Source: Chitinophaga oryzae
GTDB taxonomy: Bacteria > Bacteroidota > Bacteroidia > Chitinophagales > Chitinophagaceae
NCBI RefSeq assembly: GCF_012516375.2
Contig: NZ_CP051204.2
Span: 7,502,001 to 7,566,000 of the forward strand
Length of the DNA stretch: 64,000 bases
Reading direction: 5' to 3'
The notes under the pieces were generated by a model. It was given only the letters and a program-made list of their open reading frames with translations, was not told the DNA's origin and made no database searches. Positions 8,514-16,477 of this stretch are shown here, one piece after another. The stretch's first letter is position 1; each line of letters opens with the position of its first letter. Both the position numbers and the translations under genes were made by a program.

Positions 8514-8963
8514 TTAAACGCCAAACTGTCTTAAATGATGGTCTGCGTGTTTATAGGCAAAAACGCCGATCTGCTCCTTTGTCATTTTACCAAAGAAATC
8601 GTGGATAAAAGCAGGATTTGAATAGTGTTCGCATTCTTTGATCAAACCGATCCATATCTGTTTCTGTTGTTCCACGTCACCGCCTTTTTGTTTTACCACC
8701 TGTTTTCCTGCGGGCATATTTTTCTGCATGGGCCGGTCGTCTTTGGTATTGCTTTTCAGCGCCATTTTCCCGAATATCTTTCCCAGGAATTCCTGTTTGT
8801 AGGCCGTCTGCTGCTTTCCCATGATCCATTCAAACCACTGGCTGCAGTGTTTGGTCATCTGCCAGACGTCCATTTTACCCCATTGCCGGCTGCTGTGCTC
8901 GCCGAGCGCGCTGATTCTGTTTATTAGTTCCGTCCTTACGGGACCATCAAATATTGTTTTCAT
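8514..8963 (-). CDS. DUF1569 (DinB-like four-helix) protein
   Basis: A protein of about 149 residues, largely helical, starting MKTIFDGP. It has regularly spaced histidines (TKHCSQWFEW; HYSNPAFIHDFFG; YKHADHHLRQFGV), the metal-binding pattern of DinB/DUF1569 proteins. I take ATG 8963. The start overlaps the end of the upstream VOC gene by 17 bp, indicating translational coupling. Its role is unknown; family members are thought to be thiol-dependent or metal-dependent enzymes of stress response. Confidence 0.82.
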   Translation of the reverse strand: MKTIFDGPVRTELINRISALGEHSSRQWGKMDVWQMTKHCSQWFEWIMGKQQTAYKQEFLGKIFGKMALKSNTKDDRPMQKNMPAGKQVVKQKGGDVEQQKQIWIGLIKECEHYSNPAFIHDFFGKMTKEQIGVFAYKHADHHLRQFGV

Positions 8964-9381
8964 GGCTAAAGTTATCAATGGTTTGCAATGAAAAATAGTT
9001 GCCGGAATCGTCTTTAAACAGGGCTTCGGTACCGTAAAACTCTTTGGTGGGCGGCTTCATAAATTCTACGCCTTTCGCTTTCAGTTCTTCGTACGTGGCA
9101 AAAATGTCTTTGCAGGTAAGCACGCCACAGCCGAATACGCCCTGCTTGATCAGGGTGATCAGCATATCTGCTGTTTCCTGGGGAAACATCTTACTTACTT
9201 TTACCGGGAAGAGCACCAGTTGCAGGTCGGGCTGTTCAGGCGGGGACACGGTCAGCCAACGGGTGTCCGGTCCCATCGGGATATCGTCTACCAGCTTAAA
9301 TCCGAGTTTGTTTACATAAAAGTCATAGGCACTGTCCTGGTCCAGTACATGAATGTTGGTGATGGTCATTTTCGTAATCAT
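8947..9381 (-). CDS. VOC-family protein (glyoxalase/bleomycin-resistance fold)
   Basis: About 144 residues with the paired beta-alpha-beta-beta-beta modules of the vicinal oxygen chelate fold: ITNIHVLDQDSAYDFYVNKLGFK in the first half, and FATYEELKAKGVEF...GTEALFKDDSGNYFSL in the second. It is likely a metal-dependent detoxification enzyme or binding protein; the substrate is unknown. ATG 9381 is chosen, although ATG 9369 also works and TTG 9417 is less likely. It lies between an AraC regulator (upstream) and the DUF1569 gene (overlapping). Confidence 0.85.
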   Translation of the reverse strand: MITKMTITNIHVLDQDSAYDFYVNKLGFKLVDDIPMGPDTRWLTVSPPEQPDLQLVLFPVKVSKMFPQETADMLITLIKQGVFGCGVLTCKDIFATYEELKAKGVEFMKPPTKEFYGTEALFKDDSGNYFSLQTIDNFSHENNI

Positions 9382-9446
9382 AGTCTTTGTTTTTGTTGTT
9401 GAAACAAAGATCTGCAACTACGCTGTCATTCACCTCTTCAAAATTG

Positions 9447-9911
9447 CTATTTTTCCAGCCAGCCATGCTGGTAGGCATAACAGGAAGGGACAAACGCCAA
9501 AGGTTTCTCGCTGATTTGTTTTTTCATCTCTTTATGGCGTGCAGCATAGGAAGAAGGAGATTCCCCTACGATTTTCTTAAAAAGGCCGCTGAAGGTGGTG
9601 AGGCTTTGAAAGCCTACGGAGAAGCAGGCTTCTGCCACCGTTTTATCTTCTTTCAACAGCTGCCGGGCTTTTTCGATCCTGACGGATTTCAGGTATTGAT
9701 GGGGTGTTTTACCATAGGCCGACCTAAAAAGCCGGATGAAGTGGAACCGCGAGAAATAGGCTTCATCGGCGATGTTCTCCAGGTCTATTTCATCCGCGTA
9801 ATGATTGTCGATAAACAGTTTAGCCTGAACAATACGGATATACAGGTACACCCGCGGGTACTCCGGGACGACTATTGTTTTGTCTTCTATTTTTTTACCG
9901 GTATTGCTCAT
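9447..9911 (-). CDS. AraC-family transcriptional regulator (short, HTH only)
   Basis: About 154 residues. Nearly the whole protein is the AraC double helix-turn-helix (IDLENIADEAYFSRFHFIRLF in part; VAEACFSVGFQSLTTFSGLFKK) with a short tail. It lacks an effector-binding domain. It is the first gene of a minus-strand group regulator - VOC - DUF1569 - hydrolase, which it probably controls. The start is placed at ATG 9911. Confidence 0.87.
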   Translation of the reverse strand: MSNTGKKIEDKTIVVPEYPRVYLYIRIVQAKLFIDNHYADEIDLENIADEAYFSRFHFIRLFRSAYGKTPHQYLKSVRIEKARQLLKEDKTVAEACFSVGFQSLTTFSGLFKKIVGESPSSYAARHKEMKKQISEKPLAFVPSCYAYQHGWLEK

Positions 9912-9956
9912 AACGTTCACAGCTATCCGAATATACAACAATACTGCGACATAGCC

Positions 9957-10766
9957 TCAACTTACCAGCTTTGAAGGTGCTACCCCGTACATCTTCTTAA
10001 ATGCAAAGGAAAAATGGGACAGGTCTTCAAATCCGGTCTCCAGGTATACGTCGGACGGCGCTTTCCCCTTCTCCCTAATCAGGAAATGCGCTTCCTGCAG
10101 GCGCCGCTGCATCAGCCAGCGGCTGGGCGACGTGTGGAAAATATGCTCAAAGTCCCGCTTAAAGGTCGCAAGGCTGCGCCCGGTAAGATAAGCGAACCGC
10201 TTGAGCTGCACATTAAAATGAAAGTTCCTGTTCATGAATTCTTCCAGGTCTATCTTGCCCGGCTCCCGGAAATCGAACAGCACGTCCTTCAGTTCCGGCT
10301 GGGCCTGCAGCAGGACCATAATCGCCTCCCGTTGTTTCAGCCGCTGCAGGTCTTCGCTGATCAACAGATTTCCCTGCACATAAGGCAACAATGAGTCCAG
10401 GAAACTTTTGCACAGCGGTCCTGTCTTCAGTTTCAATACGGTCTCTCCTGCCTTACCGCCGGTTTCCGCCTGATAGCCGTACTCCAGGCTAAAACTCTTC
10501 AGTACTTCCTGGTCGAGATAGACGGATAATGTTTTAAAGACGCCATCTTCCAGCGGCTCCTTTAGAAATTTCACCAGTTGGTTGCGCCGGATCAGCCGGA
10601 GGTCTCCTTCGTTAAAAACATAGGTTTTATCTGCGTTGTTAAGCGTCAGCCGGCCGGCAACCTGGTAACTGAATACGTGCTCCGGCACAAACTGCTCCCC
10701 GTCCCTTGTCCGGGAATAGTAGCAGGAGTAGGCGATGCGGGATGGATTTGTGTTCAAATCGGTCAT
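9957..10766 (-). CDS. AraC-family transcriptional regulator
   Basis: A 269-residue regulator. The N-terminal cupin-like effector domain (about residues 25-150) includes FSYQVAGRLTLNNADKTYVF. The C-terminal double HTH (about 175-269) includes FAYLTGRSLATFKRDFEHIF and ETGFEDLSHFSFAFKKMYGV. ATG 10766 is the natural start. It lies 52 bp downstream of a short-chain dehydrogenase gene on the same strand, a frequent pairing in Bacteroidota. Confidence 0.88.
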   Translation of the reverse strand: MTDLNTNPSRIAYSCYYSRTRDGEQFVPEHVFSYQVAGRLTLNNADKTYVFNEGDLRLIRRNQLVKFLKEPLEDGVFKTLSVYLDQEVLKSFSLEYGYQAETGGKAGETVLKLKTGPLCKSFLDSLLPYVQGNLLISEDLQRLKQREAIMVLLQAQPELKDVLFDFREPGKIDLEEFMNRNFHFNVQLKRFAYLTGRSLATFKRDFEHIFHTSPSRWLMQRRLQEAHFLIREKGKAPSDVYLETGFEDLSHFSFAFKKMYGVAPSKLVS

Positions 10767-10818
10767 AACTAAAATTACAAAAAGCAGACGGCATGTGGAT
10801 ACCGTCTGCGCCGTCTGT

Positions 10819-11712
10819 TTAATCTGCTTTGCGTTGAACGCCCTGAGTGGCCCACTGGCCCAACGGTGAATCGATAAATGACGCGGCCTCCTCATGATCG
10901 GTAGAGAGACTCACCGGCAGCCATTCTTCCATTTCAGCCTGCCGTAACTTATCGGCGTTTTTCAGCAGCCCGATGGCTTCGCTGCCCAGTACCAGGTGTA
11001 CAGGCGGAGTGGGATGCTGCGCCAGCGCCACCATCGCTTTGGCCGCTTTAACAGGGTCACCTACTGCGACAAACTTCCCTTCCCTGAAGTAATCGACCCG
11101 CTGGTTCACCATATCATAGCCGGCTATTTCAGGGGCGTAGGTCATGGAAGCGCCTGCCCAGTCGGTACGGAAACCGCCCGGTTCCACGCTGGTGACGTAA
11201 ATACCCAGCGGTCCGGCTTCTTTGGCCAATGCTTCTGTAAAGCCGCTCAGCCCGAATTTGGCCGCCTGGTACATGGTCAGGCCCGCATTGCCTACCCTGC
11301 CGCCGATAGAGCTGACCTGTAATATCCGGCCGCCGCCCTGCTGACGCATATAAGGCAACACCGCCCGGGTGATTACAATGGGGGCATACAGGTTGGTCTC
11401 CAGCTGGCTGCGTACCTGCTCTTCGGTATACGCCTCCGCTGCACCGATGATGCCAAAACCGGCATTGTTCACCAGCACATCAATGCGGCCAAAATGCTGC
11501 ACCGCTTCCGCTACCACGGCAGGTACTTTTTTATAGTCTGTCACATCCAGCGCAAGGGGGAATATCTGATCGCCGTATTGTTGTTGTAAATCGTCCAGCT
11601 GACTAATGTTACGGGCGGTAGCGGCTACTTTATCGCCGTGTTGTAATACTGCCTCAGTGAGGCTCCGGCCCAGCCCACGGGAGCTGCCGGTTATAAACCA
11701 TACTTTTTGCAT
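10819..11712 (-). CDS. Short-chain dehydrogenase/reductase (SDR)
   Basis: A 297-residue classical SDR. The NAD(P)-binding motif is TGSSRGLG near residue 10, then NNAGFG, the catalytic Ser in VSSIGG, and the YxxxK pair in YQAAKFG. ARN after beta-2 suggests NADP preference. The C-terminal extension is typical of the long-tail bacterial oxidoreductases. The substrate is unknown. ATG 11712 gives MQKVWFITGSSRG. It is probably co-transcribed with the AraC gene downstream. Confidence 0.9.
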   Translation of the reverse strand: MQKVWFITGSSRGLGRSLTEAVLQHGDKVAATARNISQLDDLQQQYGDQIFPLALDVTDYKKVPAVVAEAVQHFGRIDVLVNNAGFGIIGAAEAYTEEQVRSQLETNLYAPIVITRAVLPYMRQQGGGRILQVSSIGGRVGNAGLTMYQAAKFGLSGFTEALAKEAGPLGIYVTSVEPGGFRTDWAGASMTYAPEIAGYDMVNQRVDYFREGKFVAVGDPVKAAKAMVALAQHPTPPVHLVLGSEAIGLLKNADKLRQAEMEEWLPVSLSTDHEEAASFIDSPLGQWATQGVQRKAD

Positions 11713-11853
11713 TTTTTTTCTTTTTGATGATACACCAAAGGTACACCGGTGTGAGGCCGGTAGCTTTGTTGTACGGCTCAAAGATGGTTTGTTGAAAAGC
11801 TCACGGCAACTTGGTCATAAGTGGGTCAAATGAATGCGTTATGGCCAGATTGA

Positions 11854-12540
11854 TTATTTAACCAGATAATACGAATCCACCGCTTCCTGGCCGGTGTAAT
11901 TAGGGCCGGCTGTATCATCCGCTCCCTGGTAAGATACATTAAAACGGACATCCCGCGTGCCTTTGCAGCTAATGATTTTTCTTCTGCCATTATCGGTGAT
12001 GTCATTCTCCGCGAATATTTTTCTCAGGTATTGATGCCGGCCGTCGCCTGCGATCCGGATACTTTTCAGGTCGAGGTTGGCCATGAAAAGTCCGTTGCTA
12101 CTGACAGCCTTCAGGGCTGCCGCCAGTACCTTGAGCTTATCTCCCACATAATGTAAACCGTGTATGCAGGTAACAAGGTCGTATTGTTCATCACTGCTCC
12201 AGTCGTCCAGCGGGCGGGTTTCAAACGTCACACAGTCAATGTCCGGTGGCAGCGGCTGGAACTGGTCCACCAGGTCAATGCCTTTCAGCCGCACATTGGC
12301 CTGTTGGCCGTTAGCAGCGACTCCCCGGGCGTATTGCAGCAGTGCATTGCCTTCACCGCAGCAGAGGTCCAGCCAGGCGGCTTGTCCGTTTTGCTGCAGA
12401 CAATTATTCTGCCAGTCCTCCGGTTTGAAGCCCAGTTCTTTTTCATAGCTGTTGATGCCGCTGGCCTGCGGTTTCCGGTTCATACGGTTGTTGGCCACTA
12501 CCGGCGACCAGATCAATGCGGATGATGACAGTAATTTCAT
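11854..12540 (-). CDS. Class I SAM-dependent methyltransferase
   Basis: A 228-residue protein with motif I WLDLCCGEGNALLQYA, the acidic residue in LKGIDLVD, motif IV YDLVTCIHGLHYV, and the post-IV segment LKAVSSNGLFMANL. The target is not readable from the sequence. The gene is transcribed away from groES, and the 278-bp spacer between them holds the palindromic operator candidate, so both genes could respond to it. Confidence 0.83.
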   Translation of the reverse strand: MKLLSSSALIWSPVVANNRMNRKPQASGINSYEKELGFKPEDWQNNCLQQNGQAAWLDLCCGEGNALLQYARGVAANGQQANVRLKGIDLVDQFQPLPPDIDCVTFETRPLDDWSSDEQYDLVTCIHGLHYVGDKLKVLAAALKAVSSNGLFMANLDLKSIRIAGDGRHQYLRKIFAENDITDNGRRKIISCKGTRDVRFNVSYQGADDTAGPNYTGQEAVDSYYLVK

Positions 12541-12641
12541 GTACCTGTAATGTATAAAAAATCCCGCTATAAAATTTTAAAAATCATACGCTTAAATTTT
12601 AATGAACAGATTGATAAAACACTTGGCCACAGGCTATCCGC

Positions 12642-12691
12642 ATGACAAATTTTCAAATTTCAACTTGTCATTTTTTCAAGAAAAATGACAA
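12642..12691. promoter_or_regulatory. Palindromic operator candidate upstream of groES-groEL
   Basis: Three copies of a 7-bp half-site occur: ATGACAA at 12642-12648, TTGTCAT at 12665-12671 and ATGACAA at 12685-12691. The last two form a perfect 11-bp inverted repeat (TTGTCATTTTT / AAAAATGACAA) around a 5-base loop. It lies about 130-180 bp before groES and about 100-150 bp before the divergent methyltransferase gene. It is not the CIRCE/HrcA element. A stress-responsive repressor or activator site is likely; the protein is unknown. Confidence 0.55.
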
Positions 12692-12818
12692 AATGTAATC
12701 AACTTTTCCGCTGGCATACAGATTGAAAACGCCTTTTTATAAAGCAAGCACCGTCAAGATTGCGACACCCTAATCAAGTGACTTTGTATTTAACCTTAAA
12801 TTCAAAATCATCAACACT

Positions 12819-13100
12819 ATGGCAAACAATTTAACGGCCACTCCACTTCATGACAGGGTCATCATCCGGCCCGCACAGACAGAAGAAAAAACCAGCGGTG
12901 GTATCATCATTCCCGATACCGCCAAAGAAAAACCACAACGCGGCGTCATTGTTGCTGCCGGTCCCGGAAAAAAAGATGAGCCCGTAACCGTTAAAGCGGG
13001 CGACACCGTCCTTTACGGCAAGTACGCCGGTACGGAAGTACGCATTGGGAATGAAGACCTTCTCATTATGCGCGAGTCCGATATCCTCGCCATTATTTAA
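12819..13100 (+). CDS. groES: Co-chaperonin GroES
   Basis: A 93-residue Hsp10. It has the family opening [20 protein letters not shown] with the mobile loop ([14 protein letters not shown]), which docks onto GroEL, and the ending [26 protein letters not shown]. It caps the GroEL ring during ATP-dependent protein folding. It is followed 47 bp later by groEL, the standard operon. Confidence 0.98.
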   Translation: MANNLTATPLHDRVIIRPAQTEEKTSGGIIIPDTAKEKPQRGVIVAAGPGKKDEPVTVKAGDTVLYGKYAGTEVRIGNEDLLIMRESDILAII

Positions 13101-13147
13101 TGCACTTTTTTATCTGTACGCTTTCATTTTTTTAAAAGAACAATCCT

Positions 13148-14776
13148 ATGGCAAAGCAACTTTTCTTTGACCTCGAAGCAAGAAACAAAATGAAGAAAGG
13201 CGTTGACACCCTGGCCAACGCCGTGAAGGTTACACTGGGCCCCAAAGGCCGTAACGTAGTACTGGAAAAGAAATTCGGCGCCTCCCACATCACGAAGGAC
13301 GGCGTTAGTGTAGCCAAAGAAATAGAGCTGGAAGACCCGATTGAAAACATGGGCGCCCAGATGATTAAAGAAGTCGCCTCCAAAACAGCCGACATTGCAG
13401 GTGACGGCACCACCACCGCTACTGTACTGGCACAGGCTATTATTGGCGAAGGCCTTAAAAATGTAGCCGCCGGCGCTAACCCTATGGACCTGAAACGCGG
13501 CATCGACAAAGCGGTGGAAGCCATTGTGGCCAACCTGCAGACACAGGCGCAGCCAGTAGGCCATACCGAAGAAAAGATCCGCCAGGTAGCCGCACTTTCC
13601 GCCAACAACGACGATACGATCGGCAAACTGATCGCCGAAGCCTTCGGTAAAGTTGGCAAAGAAGGCGTTATCACGGTAGAAGAAGCCAAAGGCACCGACA
13701 CTACCGTAGAAGTAGTGGAAGGGATGCAGTTCGACCGGGGCTATCTCTCTCCCTATTTCGTGACTAACCCGGAAAAAATGCAGGCCGAGCTGGACAACCC
13801 CTACATTCTCATCTGCGATAAAAAAATCAGCGTGATGAAAGACATTCTCCATATCCTGGAGAAAACAGCCCAGAGCGGAAGACCGCTGCTCATCATCGCG
13901 GAAGACCTGGATGGTGAAGCACTCGCCACACTGGTAGTCAACAGGCTCCGTGGCACGCTCAAAATAGCCGCCGTAAAAGCACCCGGATTTGGCGACAGAA
14001 GGAAAGACCTGCTCGCGGACATTGCTATCCTCACCAAAGGCACCGTTATCAGCGAAGAACAGGGCTATAAGCTCGAAAACGCCGATCTCAGCCACCTCGG
14101 TACCGCTTCTTCTGTGATCATCACCAAAGACAATACCACCATCGTGGGCGGCCATGGCAACAAAGAAGATATCGATGGCCGCATTGCCCAGATAAGGGCA
14201 CAGCTCAGCACCACGACTTCCACCTACGATAAGGAGAAACTACAGGAAAGACTGGCTAAGCTCAGCGGTGGCGTGGCCGTACTGTATGTAGGCGCTGCTA
14301 CCGAAGTGGAAATGAAAGAGAAAAAAGACCGGGTGGACGACGCCCTGCACGCCACCCGCGCAGCCATAGAAGAAGGCATCGTACCCGGCGGCGGGGTGGC
14401 CTATGTACGTGCGGTGGCGGCCCTGCCGGACTTAAAAGGACTGAACGCCGATGAAAACACAGGCATCGCCCTGGTGAAAAGAGCAGTGGAAGAACCCCTG
14501 CGCCAGATTGTGTCCAACTGCGGCATAGAGGGCAGCGTTGTGGTACAGAAAATCAGAGAAGGCCAGGGCGACTACGGCTTCAATGCCCGGACCGAACAAT
14601 ATGAACCGTTACTACAGGCAGGCGTTATCGACCCCGCTAAAGTAACCCGCATTGCACTTGAAAATGCAGCTTCTATCGCCGGCATGTTACTCACCACCGA
14701 ATGTGTGGTGGCCGACAAACCGAAGAAAGAAGCTCCTGCCACCGCCCCTGCAGGCATGGGAGGCATGGACTATTAA
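13148..14776 (+). CDS. groEL: Chaperonin GroEL (Hsp60)
   Basis: A 542-residue full-length chaperonin. It has the nucleotide-binding motifs [10 protein letters not shown] and [13 protein letters not shown], the signature [15 protein letters not shown], and the Gly/Met-type C-terminal tail GMGGMDY. It forms the 14-mer folding chamber with GroES. Nothing essential is missing. Only one groESL unit is visible in the window, so whether it is the sole copy cannot be judged. A hairpin terminator follows the stop codon. Confidence 0.98.
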   Translation: MAKQLFFDLEARNKMKKGVDTLANAVKVTLGPKGRNVVLEKKFGASHITKDGVSVAKEIELEDPIENMGAQMIKEVASKTADIAGDGTTTATVLAQAIIGEGLKNVAAGANPMDLKRGIDKAVEAIVANLQTQAQPVGHTEEKIRQVAALSANNDDTIGKLIAEAFGKVGKEGVITVEEAKGTDTTVEVVEGMQFDRGYLSPYFVTNPEKMQAELDNPYILICDKKISVMKDILHILEKTAQSGRPLLIIAEDLDGEALATLVVNRLRGTLKIAAVKAPGFGDRRKDLLADIAILTKGTVISEEQGYKLENADLSHLGTASSVIITKDNTTIVGGHGNKEDIDGRIAQIRAQLSTTTSTYDKEKLQERLAKLSGGVAVLYVGAATEVEMKEKKDRVDDALHATRAAIEEGIVPGGGVAYVRAVAALPDLKGLNADENTGIALVKRAVEEPLRQIVSNCGIEGSVVVQKIREGQGDYGFNARTEQYEPLLQAGVIDPAKVTRIALENAASIAGMLLTTECVVADKPKKEAPATAPAGMGGMDY

Positions 14777-14785
14777 TTCACAAAA

Positions 14786-14828
14786 GGTAACGGGGGGAGT
14801 CGTCCCTCCGTTACCGCCTATACGTTTT
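14786..14828 (+). terminator. Terminator after groEL
   Basis: An inverted repeat (GGTAACGG at 14786-14793 paired with CCGTTACC at 14808-14815, with further pairing inside) is followed by a short T-rich stretch at 14823-14827. It lies 10 bp after the groEL stop and just before the stop of the convergent methyltransferase, so it may serve both. Confidence 0.6.
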
Positions 14829-15435
14829 TCTTCCGCCCCACAAACCGGATAACCGATCCTCTCCCTGCATGAAAACTGCCTTCATTCAACAATACCTCTT
14901 CTTCGGCCAGCAGCAGGACATCATAATTGCCGAAATCTGTAATGATCTCTTCCTGTGAATACAGGTCATCCAATGCGTCTGGCCCGCCCACGCGGGGATC
15001 AGCTTTTTTAAAACCCTGATGCTTTTTACTGAATGCCTCAAAAATAATGACACCGCCCGGTTTGAGGCAAGCATCCAGTTGCCGGTGAAACTGTGCTTTT
15101 TTATTACCTGCAAAGTGGGCATATATCAGGCCCATCGCATCGAAGGAGGCTTCCTCAAAACGGAGGTCTTCAAGGTTGCCGACGATGTAATTCAATGTTA
15201 CTTCCCGCTCTGCTGCCAATTGCTCAGCTTTTACCTTTGCGGTATCGCTCTGGTCAAAGGAAGTGACCTGCCATCCTTGTTGCGCGGCGAACACGCCGTT
15301 GCGGCCTTCGCCGTCGGCAGGCATCAGTATGGCGCCCGGCGTGAACTTAGGCAACCATTCCCGGAAAAATTCATTGGGCTCTTTCCCATAGGCGAATCCC
15401 TCCTGCCGGTATCTTTCATCCCATTTCTGTTTCAT
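14818..15435 (-). CDS. Class I SAM-dependent methyltransferase (TehB-like)
   Basis: A 205-residue protein starting MKQKWDERYRQEGFAYGKEP, the opening of TehB-like/thiol methyltransferases. The SAM motif is ILMPADGEGRNGVFAA, the acidic strand is VTSFDQS, and motif IV is FDAMGLIYAHF. It may methylate toxic oxyanions or thiols by analogy; the substrate is not determined. ATG 15435 is preferred to a GTG at 15462. It converges on groEL. Confidence 0.86.
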   Translation of the reverse strand: MKQKWDERYRQEGFAYGKEPNEFFREWLPKFTPGAILMPADGEGRNGVFAAQQGWQVTSFDQSDTAKVKAEQLAAEREVTLNYIVGNLEDLRFEEASFDAMGLIYAHFAGNKKAQFHRQLDACLKPGGVIIFEAFSKKHQGFKKADPRVGGPDALDDLYSQEEIITDFGNYDVLLLAEEEVLLNEGSFHAGRGSVIRFVGRKKNV

Positions 15436-15531
15436 ATGGATCGTTTGCTGTAAAGTTACCAAGGGCTTTCAGCAGAAGAACAGGACAAAAATGGAATTCA
15501 ACAGGATGGCGGTTAAATTAATACTGGCACA

Positions 15532-16350
15532 TCAGCCGTTATTACTCCTGAACGCCTCCGGCGTGTACCCTGTCTGTTTTTTAAAGAAACGGATAAAGTA
15601 AGACACATCTTCATAGCCCAGCTGCTCCGCTATCCGGCTCACCTGCGCGGTGGTGGCCAGCAGGAGTCTTTTGGCTTCCAGTATGATGTGTTCATTGATC
15701 AGTGCTGACACGGTTTTCCCCAGCGCCGCCCGGGTAACGGCATTCAGCTGATACAGCGAAAGATGTAACATGGCCGCGTACTGCGATGCTCTTTTCTGCG
15801 TGTGGATATGTGTTTCCAGGAGCGACAGCAGCGCCTCCAGGCGCTCCTGCGTATAGGTGTTGGCGTTATCTGTCGCCGGCTGTTGCTGCAGCCGGAGCAA
15901 TGTTATCAGAAAAATGTGTAGCGAGGACTGGATGACCTCCCGGTATTGCGCCTGCTGTTGCTGATATTCCCGGAAGATGTCTTTCAACACCCGAAGGACG
16001 TTGCCTTCCCGGTCTACATAGGCATTGCAGGCACCTACCCTGCGCAGCAGCTGCGTATGGTGACAAAAGCCGGTGGTAAACTGCATCATAAAGCCGGTGC
16101 TTCCGGCATTGAGCCGGAGCTGGTGTACCTGGCCGGGCCGCAGAAAATAAACGGCATGATTGCCAATGACGTAGGGTACAAAATCTACTTCATGTTTTCC
16201 AGCGCCTTTCTCCAGGGCGAGCACATAAAAGAAATCATGCCGGTGCAGCGCCTGCACCATTCCTTTACCAGCCGTCATCTCCGCGATATCCTGTATACCA
16301 AAGTCCCCGGGATGGCCACGCCGGATATTTCTAACCGGAATATTTTTCAT
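15532..16350 (-). CDS. AraC-family regulator with cupin domain
   Basis: A 272-residue regulator. The N-terminal cupin domain (about residues 25-100) contains HRHDFFYVLALEKG and YFLRPGQVHQL. The C-terminal double HTH (about 170-272) contains HLSLYQLNAVTRAALGK and QVSRIAEQLGYEDVSYFIRFFKK. It is divergent from the siderophore-type receptor gene across 127 bp and probably regulates it. Confidence 0.9.
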   Translation of the reverse strand: MKNIPVRNIRRGHPGDFGIQDIAEMTAGKGMVQALHRHDFFYVLALEKGAGKHEVDFVPYVIGNHAVYFLRPGQVHQLRLNAGSTGFMMQFTTGFCHHTQLLRRVGACNAYVDREGNVLRVLKDIFREYQQQQAQYREVIQSSLHIFLITLLRLQQQPATDNANTYTQERLEALLSLLETHIHTQKRASQYAAMLHLSLYQLNAVTRAALGKTVSALINEHIILEAKRLLLATTAQVSRIAEQLGYEDVSYFIRFFKKQTGYTPEAFRSNNG

Positions 16351-16448
16351 ATTGAACTTTCAAATTAATGATTTCCTGCATCCGATTTTTTTTCCCTTCC
16401 TGGTAAAAGAAATTCCCGATTCGATTAACCACCGTCAATTATACAAGA

Positions 16449-16456
16449 TAATTTTG
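16449..16456 (+). promoter_or_regulatory. -7 promoter element of the siderophore-receptor gene
   Basis: TAATTTTG matches TAnnTTTG exactly and lies 22 bp before the receptor ATG. The -33 region has no clean TTTG, which would suit an activator-dependent promoter controlled by the divergent AraC gene. That inference is weak. Confidence 0.45.
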
Positions 16457-16477
16457 CAAAAATTTCGACATCCAACC

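Noticed and set aside
12541..12818. CIRCE/HrcA operator before groES
   Set aside because: No TTAGCACTC-N9-GAGTGCTAA sequence is present; a different palindrome is found instead.
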